Below are positions 20,101-27,245 of a stretch of DNA of 64,000 nt, piece by piece. The stretch is from Deltaproteobacteria bacterium. Its GTDB lineage: Bacteria > Myxococcota > Kuafuiibacteriia > Kuafuiibacteriales > Kuafuiibacteriaceae. The stretch covers positions 2,356,001 to 2,420,000 of the forward strand of contig JADJPE010000005.1 of NCBI GenBank assembly GCA_016713425.1, given 5' to 3'. How positions within the stretch are numbered: the first letter of the stretch is position 1; every line of letters starts with the position of its first letter. Both the position numbers and the translations under genes were made by a program. The notes under the pieces are model-generated. The model searched no databases and was not told where the DNA came from. It saw only the letters and a list, made by a program, of their open reading frames with translations.

Positions 20101-20268
20101 GCGATGCCCACGAGTGCGCCCTGGGTCGATGGCCTTACCGGACAGCGTGTTGCCTTTCGTCTCAATCGGCACGGCCAGTTGCCGGTGTCGCGCGTACTGC
20201 GCCAGCTTCCGTGGGCCGTGCTCGTCTGTACTCGTCGCGTCGGTTCGACGGACGAACCGGCGGCGTGA
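17164..20268 (+). CDS. TreY-like (maltooligosyl trehalose synthase family) protein, probably catalytically inactive
   Basis: 1034 residues. Family signatures remain: 'AWWRDVLEWGPVSASASFFDIEW' (TreY: NPWWWDVLENGP..FDIDW), 'GHINYWRRLGDTDETVCRVEDVDVFRATH' (TreY: INYRRFFDVN..LRVE) and a C-terminal 'LKHTVPGVAVTCEGNEAWDLRL' (TreY: LKLTSPGVPDIYQGTELWDLSL). The DIVPNH-type strand is replaced by 'RPSRVCVHD'. The nucleophile segment GLRIDH reads 'GLEIED' near residue 381, so Asp is Glu, and the acid/base 'VEKIL' motif is not found. The N-terminal ~45 residues are a repeat-coded Ser/Ala tract, so the true start may be later than ATG 17164. TreZ and TreX are absent nearby. A pseudoenzyme or altered specificity is likely. 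Confidence 0.72.
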   Translation: MHVWLPTSGRPDADASASASGLVSGVASTWASASASAPESTSAPASRRGVVYRLEDGHDLENAMDVLRDLQALGVRRVVLPSTEGALTQPDALALWLRAARSSSIETVFRLRPSRVCVHDLECAWWRDVLEWGPVSASASFFDIEWATPGFRTAGRIALPLLERPYGMTLEAGEFSISYRPKVGRFVITYRGRTLPVSPSVYGRILELPLTRLRTSESADDPAVEALQSLVYWFFALPSVHPLVADPDLWRRPSSWPLPSAFDARSEMDVGRPPTRHVKEKCEELAILVDADRRVAEELTRTLDAINGIPGNAESLIAIHRILELQPYRLVEKQGAEGHINYWRRLGDTDETVCRVEDVDVFRATHAPLLALLSQEEGVVGLEIEDLGEIGRPRAYLAHLASITQVDVTARAVTFDLSDFSRDVRFVLQDSLGALRLDRIERRMRRLEDDLEGLRRRILRKAIDRVFVSEVERMSVDVERLAARSWHSSDFTSSNIRRALRWMGAELSPRNLTAPLWFSDVCPFQESFSHPSTVKARAPSSIQPVISFIEQMLDAGWGEGAKDGQRFDISDVEAFRDHFRKFVYAAAMHARQSEIWLSTPWSRPGTEGTVTAWSRSGVDTRAEFHRRCQERLALDEARLMDTTARNALYGEDVEARFDAMSELSDDWARQLRVLSRRVSAPFRGDAEIFLRLLVGTWTSHGSGQDSAQGPGSDYDYADSIIAFALAAQAAKESTDRMAPTRVDEDETPRPTGASGRAACRALLRDLFRDVTASVGPTEASGCAVLTGSLGVFQKRVAWLGALNSLSRLVLKHTVPGVAVTCEGNEAWDLRLKGDGVTASRMSNDGRLPVRPTSRRLATTPEHRRQLLSEVRRLEDEGPLDVQRAKRLFAAWESGLPKVYFLKRLIDVRHRFDALFQEGEYHPVPIEGAASQHLVCFVRRLEGQTALVCVSRLFASMGAEPGALFPASIWTRTRLALDGIAMPTSAPWVDGLTGQRVAFRLNRHGQLPVSRVLRQLPWAVLVCTRRVGSTDEPAA

Positions 20269-20311
20269 GTTTCGCGAGGAGCCATCTGCCCGCGAGCTTC
20301 CGAGCGGAGCT

Positions 20312-22132
20312 TCAGCCTTCTTCCAGAGCCTCTTTGTACATCGCTTCCGCGATCCGGTGGGATGAACCTTCCAGGCGCTGGACGGCGGCACGCAGCTTTT
20401 CTTTGTCGGTGGTGTCGTAGATCTCTTTCAGTGCTTCGATGTCTTCCTTGATGTCTGTGATGTCGTCCTCGGTCAGCATCGACGCATATTCTTCGAGAGA
20501 CTTCTCGGTCGTGTAGATGAGGCCGTCCGCCATGTTCTTGAGCTCGGCAAGCTCCTTCTTCTTGGCGTCGTCGCCCCGCGAGATTTCAGCCTCGTCGATC
20601 ATGCGCGCGATCTCTTCTTCCGAAAGCCCAGACGATGCGATGATCTTGATCTGCTGCTCCTTGCCGGTGCCGAGGTCCTTGGCGGTTACGTGGACGATGC
20701 CGTTGGCGTCGATGTCGAACTTGACCTCGATCTGAGGCACGCCTCGCGGCGCCGGCGGAATGCCGACGAGCTGGAAGCGACCCAGAGTCTTGTTGTCTTC
20801 CGCCATCGGGCGCTCGCCTTGAAGCACGTGGACATCGACGATGGGCTGGTTGTCTTGCGCGGTCGAAAAGACGGTCGACTTCTTGGCTGGAATGGTCGTG
20901 TTGCGCGCGATGATCGGCGTGAATACGCCGCCCGCGGTCTCCACGCCCAGCGACAGCGGGTTCACGTCGAGTAGCAGGACGTCTTTCACTTCGCCCTTCA
21001 AGACACCACCCTGAATCGCCGCACCTACGGCGACGACCTCGTCGGGGTTGATCTTCTTGTTGGCTTCGCGATCGAAAAAGTCGCGGACGACCTGCGTGAC
21101 CCGAGGCATGCGGGTCTGCCCGCCCACGAGCAGCACCTCGTCGATGCTGCCCTTGGTGAGTCCTGCGTCCGTCAGTGCCTGTTTGCACGGCTCGAGCGTA
21201 CGTTGGATGAGCTCGTCGACCAATTCCTCGAGTTCCCGTCGTGACAGCGTTGCGTTGAGGTGCTTCGGTCCGGTGGCGTCGGCCATGATGAAAGGCAGAT
21301 TGATGTCGGTTTCGGTCGACGACGACAGCTCGTGCTTGGCTTTCTCGGCGGCCTCCTTCAGGCGCTGGAGCGCCATCTTGTCGCGCCTTAGGTCGGCGCC
21401 GCCATTCGCTTCTGCGAAGCGATCGGCCAAGGCGTTGAGGATCGTGAGATCGAAGTCGTCGCCGCCGAGGTGCGTGTCGCCGTTGGTTGCTTTGACCTCG
21501 AAGACACCGTCGCCGAGCTCGAGTACTGAGACGTCGAACGTGCCGCCACCGAGGTCGTAGACGACGATGCGTGAGCTGTCTTTGCGGTCGAGCCCGTAGG
21601 CCAAAGCGGCCGCGGTGGGCTCGTTGATGATGCGCTGAACATTGAGCCCCGCGATCTTGCCGGCATCTTTGGTCGCTTGCCGCTGGGCGTCGTTGAAGTA
21701 CGCCGGAACGGTGATCACGGCTTCGGTGACTTCCTCACCCAGATAATCCTCGGCTGTCTCCTTCATCTTCATGAGGATCATCGCTGAGACTTCTTGGGGC
21801 GAGTACGCTTTGTCGCGCACCTTGATCCAGGCTTCGCCGTTGTCGGCCTTGACCACTTGATAGGGTGCCTTCGAGATGTCCGAGGCGACTTCCTCCGAGT
21901 CGAAGCGCCTTCCGATGAAGCGTTTGACTGAGAAGACCGTGTTTTGAGGGTTGGTCACCGCTTGCCGCTTGGCGATTTGACCGACGAGTCGCTCGCCCGA
22001 TTCCGTGAACGCCACCATCGAAGGGGTCGTCCGGCTGCCCTCCGAGTTCGGGATGACGACCGCTTCGCCGCCGTCCATGACGGCGACGCACGAGTTGGTG
22101 GTGCCGAGGTCGATTCCGATGATCTTGCTCAT
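20312..22132 (-). CDS. dnaK: Hsp70 chaperone DnaK
   Basis: 606 residues starting 'MSKIIGIDLGTTNSCVAVMDGG'. The ATPase domain shows 'VPAYFNDAQRQATKDAG', 'IINEPTAAALAYGLD' and 'YDLGGGTFDVSVLELGDGVFEV'; the substrate domain shows 'LLLDVNPLSLGVETAGGVFTPII' and 'GERPMAEDNKTLGRF'. It refolds proteins with GrpE and a J-protein. The chain stops shortly after the helical lid ('MYKEALEEG') and lacks the usual disordered acidic tail, so it is somewhat shorter than typical DnaK (~635). Its start overlaps the grpE stop (ATGA). No dnaJ follows; the next gene is convergent. Confidence 0.98.
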   Translation of the reverse strand: MSKIIGIDLGTTNSCVAVMDGGEAVVIPNSEGSRTTPSMVAFTESGERLVGQIAKRQAVTNPQNTVFSVKRFIGRRFDSEEVASDISKAPYQVVKADNGEAWIKVRDKAYSPQEVSAMILMKMKETAEDYLGEEVTEAVITVPAYFNDAQRQATKDAGKIAGLNVQRIINEPTAAALAYGLDRKDSSRIVVYDLGGGTFDVSVLELGDGVFEVKATNGDTHLGGDDFDLTILNALADRFAEANGGADLRRDKMALQRLKEAAEKAKHELSSSTETDINLPFIMADATGPKHLNATLSRRELEELVDELIQRTLEPCKQALTDAGLTKGSIDEVLLVGGQTRMPRVTQVVRDFFDREANKKINPDEVVAVGAAIQGGVLKGEVKDVLLLDVNPLSLGVETAGGVFTPIIARNTTIPAKKSTVFSTAQDNQPIVDVHVLQGERPMAEDNKTLGRFQLVGIPPAPRGVPQIEVKFDIDANGIVHVTAKDLGTGKEQQIKIIASSGLSEEEIARMIDEAEISRGDDAKKKELAELKNMADGLIYTTEKSLEEYASMLTEDDITDIKEDIEALKEIYDTTDKEKLRAAVQRLEGSSHRIAEAMYKEALEEG

Positions 22133-22953
22133 TCTGGCTTCGCCTCAGTATGCGAAGTTGCTCCATCGGCGGCATTGGCCGAGCCATTGGCCTTCGAGGT
22201 CGCACTCGCGTCTTCACTCGAAGCGGGTTGCTCGGCGGTGGCGCCTGGCTGACCGAGTGACACGGTCACCAACGCCGGACGAAGCAATCGATCGCTCAAC
22301 AAGAAGCCGCGCTGCAGCTCGGCGGCCACCGTCCCCGCCGGAAGATCCGAAACGATCTGTTGAACGGCCTCGTGGCGATTGGGATCGAAGGCCTGACCGA
22401 CCGACTTGAACGTCTCGACATTGTAGCGTTCGAGCTGACTGATGAACTTCTTCTGCACCATCAAGATCCCATCGAGCATCAGACTCTGTGCGTCGGCGTT
22501 GCTGCCGTCCTGGGCCACTTGAATCGCACGGTCGAGGTCGTCCAAGATCGGAAGGAAGTCGCGGAGAAGCTTCTCGTTGCCGAACTTCACGAGATCTTCG
22601 CGCTCGCGCGCCATTCGCTTCTTGTAGTTCTCGAAATCAGCGGCCGCTCGCAACCACTTGTCCCGTGTTTCGGACGCTTCCTTGCGCGTCTGCGCCAGCA
22701 CTTCCTCGAGCTCCTTGCGGGCCGCGATCAACGCCTCGGTGACGGCGGAAGCCGCGTCTGTTCCTTTTGGCCCAGACGGTGGCTCTCGACTCTCCACTGC
22801 GCTCAGGGCTTCTGCCATGGCCTGTTCGATCCGCTCGTCCCGCTTCGAGGACCCGCCTTCGTCGGTGTCGCCCGAGGAGCCATCACGGCCCCCTTTTGCC
22901 TCTTGTTCGGTCACGCGCGTACGCTGGCACGGGATTCCACAGGTTTCAACCAC
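22129..22953 (-). CDS. grpE: nucleotide exchange factor GrpE
   Basis: 274 residues from GTG 22953; an alternative GTG at 22914 would remove 13 residues and neither has a clear ribosome site. A charged, low-complexity N-terminus is followed by a long coiled coil with 'RDKWLRAAADFENYKKRMAREREDLVKFGNEKLLRDFLPILDDLDRAI' and the beta-wing 'VGQAFDPNRHEAVQQIVSDLPAGTVAAELQRGFLLSDRLLRPALVTV'. It releases ADP from DnaK. The C-terminal ~35 residues form an Ala/Ser/Thr/Glu-rich tail. It lies between hrcA (74 bp) and dnaK (ATGA overlap). Confidence 0.95.
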   Translation of the reverse strand: MVETCGIPCQRTRVTEQEAKGGRDGSSGDTDEGGSSKRDERIEQAMAEALSAVESREPPSGPKGTDAASAVTEALIAARKELEEVLAQTRKEASETRDKWLRAAADFENYKKRMAREREDLVKFGNEKLLRDFLPILDDLDRAIQVAQDGSNADAQSLMLDGILMVQKKFISQLERYNVETFKSVGQAFDPNRHEAVQQIVSDLPAGTVAAELQRGFLLSDRLLRPALVTVSLGQPGATAEQPASSEDASATSKANGSANAADGATSHTEAKPE

Positions 22954-23027
22954 GCGTTTCCGGGGCGGCGTTGCGACGGAACGGGCCAGCCTTGGTGACC
23001 CAGTCGATCCCTTGACGACCCAGTCGA

Positions 23028-24278
23028 TCAGGGGGAGGGGGAACCGGTCGCGTCGGGGTCGGCGTCCTCGTCGTCTGGGTCGGCGTGCCCGGCGTGCCCG
23101 GAGGACGAGATCGGGGACGAGCTGGCGGCGTGGGCATGGGCCGCGCGATCCAGCCCCTCGGGCTCAACGTCGATCTCGAGCCCTCGCGACGCGGGCGCGA
23201 GGGAGCTCGTGACCGCGGCGGCGGTCAGCTCGACGAGCGGAATCACCCGCGCGTAGTTCATCCGGACCGGGCCCACGACGCCGACCCGCCCGAGCGGGCC
23301 GTGCTCAGACGAATAGCTCGAGGTCACCGCGGCCAGGTCGCGGAACTCGCGAACGGTACTTTCGCTGCCGAGTACGACCGCCGTATCGGCCGAGCTCGCG
23401 GCTTGCGAGTCGATGGCATGCCTCGCCGCGGCGTCGAGCAGGTGGAGGATCAGCGTCTTCTCCTCGAAGGCGCGCAGGAGCTGCCTCATCTTCTGAATGT
23501 CCGCGAATTCGGGCTGATCGAGGAACCGTCGCTCGCCCTCGATCACCATGTCCCGCTCTTCCTGCCCACGCAGGGCTCGTTCACCCAACATCAGCGCGCG
23601 CCGCATGATGTGGTCGGCCGCGTTGCGCTCGTCGTCCATGGCCTCCAACATGTGCAGGCGGACCTCTCGAAGGGTTTTACCGTCCAGGAGTGAATTGAGG
23701 TAGTTCGACATCCGCTGGAGATCCTCGCGCGGGATCGCTTCGTCGAGGTCGATGAGCCGGTTCTGGATGAAGCCACTCTTGGCCACGAACACGGCGAGAA
23801 TCGACTGTTCGCGCACGGGGACGAACTCGATGTGGGCGAAGACCACCTCTTCGATGATCGGCATGAGGACCAGCGAAGCGTGCTTCGAAACAGCCGAGAG
23901 GACTCGACCGGCTTCGCGCAGGATCGTCGAGATGTCGGGCGGGCCGCTGCCCAGCGACCGGGTGATGGCGTGCACGAGCTCTCGGTCTTTGCTCGAGATC
24001 CGTCCGCGTTGGGCAAGGCGTGAGACGTAGATGCGGAAGGCCAGCGGCGTAGGAATGCGCCCCGACGATGAGAACGGCGCCGAGAGCAGCCCGAGTTCTT
24101 CGAGGTCGGCCATGGCGTTGCGCACCGTGGCCGGGGAAAGGTCGATCTTTCGCCGACGCGTCAGCCCGCGCGAGCCGACGGGCTCGGCTGTCGCGATGTA
24201 GTCTTCGATGATCGCCTGCAGGATTTCGCGTTGCCGATCCGTCAGCGTTGGTTCGTCCGGACCGGCCACCTCCACCAT
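23028..24278 (-). CDS. hrcA: heat-inducible transcription repressor HrcA
   Basis: 416 residues. The N-terminal winged helix 'LTDRQREILQAIIEDYIATAEPVGSRGL' and 'LSPATVRNAMADLEELGLL' followed by 'SGRIPTP' are characteristic, as is the GAF-like core with 'FVAKSGFIQNRLIDLDE'. HrcA normally binds CIRCE elements upstream of chaperone operons. I found no CIRCE inverted repeat before this gene or before hemW. The last ~40 residues are a non-conserved His/Asp/Ser tail. The gene begins 25 bp after hemW on the same strand, so hemW-hrcA-grpE-dnaK is probably one operon. Confidence 0.96.
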   Translation of the reverse strand: MVEVAGPDEPTLTDRQREILQAIIEDYIATAEPVGSRGLTRRRKIDLSPATVRNAMADLEELGLLSAPFSSSGRIPTPLAFRIYVSRLAQRGRISSKDRELVHAITRSLGSGPPDISTILREAGRVLSAVSKHASLVLMPIIEEVVFAHIEFVPVREQSILAVFVAKSGFIQNRLIDLDEAIPREDLQRMSNYLNSLLDGKTLREVRLHMLEAMDDERNAADHIMRRALMLGERALRGQEERDMVIEGERRFLDQPEFADIQKMRQLLRAFEEKTLILHLLDAAARHAIDSQAASSADTAVVLGSESTVREFRDLAAVTSSYSSEHGPLGRVGVVGPVRMNYARVIPLVELTAAAVTSSLAPASRGLEIDVEPEGLDRAAHAHAASSSPISSSGHAGHADPDDEDADPDATGSPSP

Positions 24279-24302
24279 CTAGCGAGCCATCAAGCAGGCT
24301 TG

Positions 24303-25574
24303 TCAAGCTGGGGCGGGGCCATGATGATGGTTGCTTCGCGCGGCGAGCAGCGGCGCCAGGCGGTCTCGGGCGGCCAGGAGCAGTGTTCGACCGACTTCGT
24401 CGTTGTACAAGAAGCCCATCGGCGTCGGCGCGATTTGGCCGCCACGTGACCCGAGCCGGACGATCAGGCCGCGCTCGACCAGACGATCCAGCGCCTCCGA
24501 GAGGCATGCGATCATCGACTCTGGCGCGATCGCGTCTTCGGTCTCCTCGGCCAGTGCTTCGAGGTCGAGTCCAAAGCGCGTTCGCATGGCCGTCCATAGT
24601 CGGTCAGCGATGAGGTCGGCTTGGGTTAGGTGCTCGATCGACTCGGGCGTGAAGGCGCCACGTGCGGCGTCGGCGATATAGGCCTCTGGGTTTCGAAGGC
24701 TCTCTCGTCGTTCGGCGCCGGCGAGTCTGCGGCTGAGGGGCAAGAAGCTGTGGGCGCCCGCGCCCACGCCGAGATAGGGACCCCCGAACCAATAGAGCGT
24801 GTTGTGGAGCGCTTCTTGTCCGGGCGGGGCGTAGCTCGAGATCTCGTAGCGTAGAAAGCCGGCGCGCCCGAGTCGTTCGCTCACGTCCTGGATGTGCTCG
24901 GCCATTCGGTCATCTTCGGTCGGACGAAAACGCCCCCTCTCTTCGGCCCGCGCCAGCGCCGTACCGGGCTCGATCGTAAGTGTATATGCCGAGATGTGTG
25001 ATGGCTCGAGCGCGATCGCATCCTCGACGGACTGCAACGCGGCGTCTCGGCTCTGGCCCGGAAGACCGTAGATGAGGTCGAGCGAGACGCGGGCTCCAGT
25101 GGCTTTCGCAGCCCGGACGGCGCGTCGGGCGGCGTTCGCGCCGTGAATGCGGCCGAGGGTCACCAGCTCCTGGTCGCGAAAACTCTGGGCGCCGACGGAG
25201 AACCGGTTGACGCCGGACTCGACGAACCGTTCGAAGCGACCCTCGTCGACCGTGCCCGGGTTGGCCTCGAGCGTGACCTCCGCATCGTCGCGCAGACCGA
25301 TCCCCGCCCGAATGGCGCTGAGAACACGCCCAATCTCCGCCGGATCCCAGAGACTGGGCGTGCCGCCGCCGAAGTAGACCGATCCCGCCGGACCGAGGGG
25401 GACATGGGCCGGGCCTCGCGCTTCGATCTCCTGGATGACGGCATCCGCATAGGCCCGGTCATCAAAGGCGGCGGCGTGGCTGTTGAAGTCGCAGTATGGG
25501 CACTTCCGGGTGCAGTACGGGAAGTGGACGTACACACCCGCATCGCCGGGCCCTCTCGGTGCACACGAAAACAT
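24303..25574 (-). CDS. hemW: radical SAM protein HemW (heme chaperone, HemN-like)
   Basis: About 423 residues from ATG 25574 (GTG codons at 25583 and 25579 are alternatives). The radical-SAM motif is 'CTRKCPYCDF', preceded by 'GVYVHFPY', with 'VYFGGGTPSLW', 'EANPGTVDEGRF', 'SVGAQSFRDQEL' and 'LDLIYGLPGQS' in order, and the HemN C-terminal domain at the end. HemW binds heme and one 4Fe-4S cluster and is thought to insert heme into target proteins; it lacks coproporphyrinogen oxidase activity. HemW next to hrcA is a common arrangement. A GC-rich hairpin overlaps the start region. Confidence 0.95.
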   Translation of the reverse strand: MFSCAPRGPGDAGVYVHFPYCTRKCPYCDFNSHAAAFDDRAYADAVIQEIEARGPAHVPLGPAGSVYFGGGTPSLWDPAEIGRVLSAIRAGIGLRDDAEVTLEANPGTVDEGRFERFVESGVNRFSVGAQSFRDQELVTLGRIHGANAARRAVRAAKATGARVSLDLIYGLPGQSRDAALQSVEDAIALEPSHISAYTLTIEPGTALARAEERGRFRPTEDDRMAEHIQDVSERLGRAGFLRYEISSYAPPGQEALHNTLYWFGGPYLGVGAGAHSFLPLSRRLAGAERRESLRNPEAYIADAARGAFTPESIEHLTQADLIADRLWTAMRTRFGLDLEALAEETEDAIAPESMIACLSEALDRLVERGLIVRLGSRGGQIAPTPMGFLYNDEVGRTLLLAARDRLAPLLAARSNHHHGPAPA

Positions 25575-25579
25575 CCCAC

Positions 25580-25596
25580 CCACCCTGCGAGGGTGG
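25580..25596. promoter_or_regulatory. 7-bp hairpin at the hemW start region
   Basis: CCACCCT-GCG-AGGGTGG forms a perfect 7-bp stem with a 3-base loop. On the minus strand the AGGGTGG arm lies 5 bases before ATG 25574 and could serve as, and hide, the ribosome-binding site of hemW. Confidence 0.5.
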
Positions 25597-25604
25597 TCTT
25601 AACA

Positions 25605-25632
25605 TTGACAACCCTTCTGCTTGAGATAACGT
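25605..25632 (+). promoter_or_regulatory. possible promoter of the RHH-FHA gene
   Basis: TTGACA (25605-25610) is followed after 16 bases by TAACGT (25627-25632). The ATG lies only 10 bases further, so a transcript from here would be leaderless or nearly so. The -10 match is weak. Confidence 0.4.
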
Positions 25633-25642
25633 TCTGCCCTGG

Positions 25643-26221
25643 ATGGCACGCCGGACGCGCCGAGAGCTCGAAATCGCCGACCACCTTTGGGACTGCCTCA
25701 CGCGCATCGCCGAGGACTGTGGAACGGACCGCCATGCCGTCGTGAACCAGGCGGTCTACGAGTTCGCCCGCCGATTCAACTTCTTGACGCCGATGGCCAA
25801 AGAAGTACCTCCGCCGGGTGAAGATGTCGCGCCTGGTCGGAGCGCGATGGACGGCGGGGGTCGCGCTGCGCCGCCCAAACCCAACAAAGCACCACCCCCC
25901 AAGCCATCACTTCCTCAGTCGATTTCGCCGCCCACGCCCAAGAAGACGCTCTACGTCGTCAACACGGCGGGCGATATGCACAAGATCGACAAGGATACGT
26001 TCATCGTGGGCCGCAGTCGCACCTGCGATCTCGTCATTCCGTCGTCCAAAGTCTCACGACAGCACAGCGGGATCTGCCGAGAGAATGGTGAGCACTACAT
26101 CGAGGATCTTGGATCGGCGAACGGTGTCTGGAAAGACGGTCAGAAGATCCAGAAAGAGCGCATCAAGGACGGCGACGAGTTCATGATCTCCGAAGAGGTC
26201 TTGAAGTTCATCTACCGTTGA
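25643..26221 (+). CDS. FHA-domain protein with ribbon-helix-helix-like N-terminus
   Basis: 192 residues. Residues 1-48 ('RELEIADHLWDCLTRIAEDCGTDRHAVVNQAVYEFARRF') look like a small ribbon-helix-helix DNA-binding unit. A Pro/Lys-rich linker follows, then an FHA domain from ~95 with 'FIVGRSRTCDLVIPSSKVSRQHSGI' and 'IEDLGSANGVWKDGQKI', the phospho-threonine-binding loops. It may link Ser/Thr kinase signalling to transcription; kinases of the Hanks type are encoded nearby. The 3' end overlaps the convergent protease gene by 14 bp. Confidence 0.85.
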   Translation: MARRTRRELEIADHLWDCLTRIAEDCGTDRHAVVNQAVYEFARRFNFLTPMAKEVPPPGEDVAPGRSAMDGGGRAAPPKPNKAPPPKPSLPQSISPPTPKKTLYVVNTAGDMHKIDKDTFIVGRSRTCDLVIPSSKVSRQHSGICRENGEHYIEDLGSANGVWKDGQKIQKERIKDGDEFMISEEVLKFIYR

Positions 26222-27245
26222 AGCGCACACTTCGGCGCCGCAAGACGACGAGCGACGTGAGAAGCGCGCTCGGCCAGAGCCAATTCCAACCCGATCTGGA
26301 TTGCGACCGCGACTGGGCCCTCGCGCCCCTCGCGCTCGGTGTCAAACCTGCTGCGGCGCCGTCGCGCTCGCCCAGATGATGACATTGGCAATCACCGTCT
26401 CCGGCGAGCCTCGCGCACTGGTCCCGGAAGGCGGTCGGATCACCGCCGTTGCTGTCATATCCCGCGGCCGGTGGCTGGCAGGTCGCGGTCGGTTTGCCGG
26501 CCGGGTACACAGTGCATAGCCCGAGCAGGTTGTCGCCGGTGAGGTCTCGCTTCTTGATTTCGCAGGGCTCTGCCGTGGCCAGCATGGTCGAATCGGCGTC
26601 GAGGTCGTGATCGAACCCGATGAAGTGGCCGATCTCGTGCACCAGTGTGCTTCGAAGATCATAGGCGCGATCGCGGCCCGCCGCCTCCTCACACGCCGTC
26701 TGGTCTTCGATGTCGTCGAGCCGGAAGTAGGCTCCATTTAATATAATGTCCGCATCGAAGATCTCGCCGGTTTGCGTCGAGTGCCACGTGAGTGTTGCGC
26801 CGAGAAGTCCAACCGACGAGATGTACCGCGCGACCTCGGTACGATCATCGAACCACGCGATGACATTCCTTTGTTCGTCCGGCCTCCTGGGATCGAAACC
26901 AGGCGTGTTCGTCGTTGGGCCCGCATCCACGAACTCCAGATCCGTGCACAGATTGTTCGACCAGACTTCGAAGCTCGTGTGGACCAACTCATCCATCGAC
27001 GTCGCTTGAAGATCGGGTCCCGAACCGTAGATCCAGTAAGGAATGCAGCGGCTGACCCAGGCCTGTGTGATCTCTGGATTCGCATCCATCACCGGCGTGC
27101 ACTTGTAGGCAAAGGCGATGTCTTCACCGAGCAACATCGCGGTGGCCAAGACAAGCGCGGTTGCCGTCAAAGCCGGTGAGGATGTACGCGTCGCCGAGCG
27201 CGGAACGGTGCGTCGGCGTTGCGCAAGAGACCGTGAGCCGATCAT
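26208..27245 (-). CDS. secreted matrixin-like metalloprotease with C-terminal anchor
   Basis: 345 residues. A signal peptide 'ALTATALVLATAMLLGEDIAFA' is followed by a metzincin domain with the zinc site 'VHEIGHFIGFDHDLDADSTM' (HExxHxxGxxH), where the later Met may belong to the Met-turn. Several Cys pairs flank the domain. The C-terminus has 'GDCQCH', a linker and 'WLWPSALLTSLVVLRRRSVR', a hydrophobic segment followed by Arg that resembles MYXO-CTERM-type sorting tails. It is probably a surface-anchored endopeptidase; substrate unknown. The ATG overlaps the stop of the upstream HEAT/TPR gene, so the two are translationally coupled. Confidence 0.82.
   Translation of the reverse strand: MIGSRSLAQRRRTVPRSATRTSSPALTATALVLATAMLLGEDIAFAYKCTPVMDANPEITQAWVSRCIPYWIYGSGPDLQATSMDELVHTSFEVWSNNLCTDLEFVDAGPTTNTPGFDPRRPDEQRNVIAWFDDRTEVARYISSVGLLGATLTWHSTQTGEIFDADIILNGAYFRLDDIEDQTACEEAAGRDRAYDLRSTLVHEIGHFIGFDHDLDADSTMLATAEPCEIKKRDLTGDNLLGLCTVYPAGKPTATCQPPAAGYDSNGGDPTAFRDQCARLAGDGDCQCHHLGERDGAAAGLTPSARGARAQSRSQSRSGWNWLWPSALLTSLVVLRRRSVRFNGR

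Noticed and set aside
24276..24306. TTGACA-based promoter for hrcA alone
   Set aside because: The best -10-like sequence (spacer 17-19) overlaps the start codon and is poor; read-through from hemW, 25 bp upstream, is simpler.
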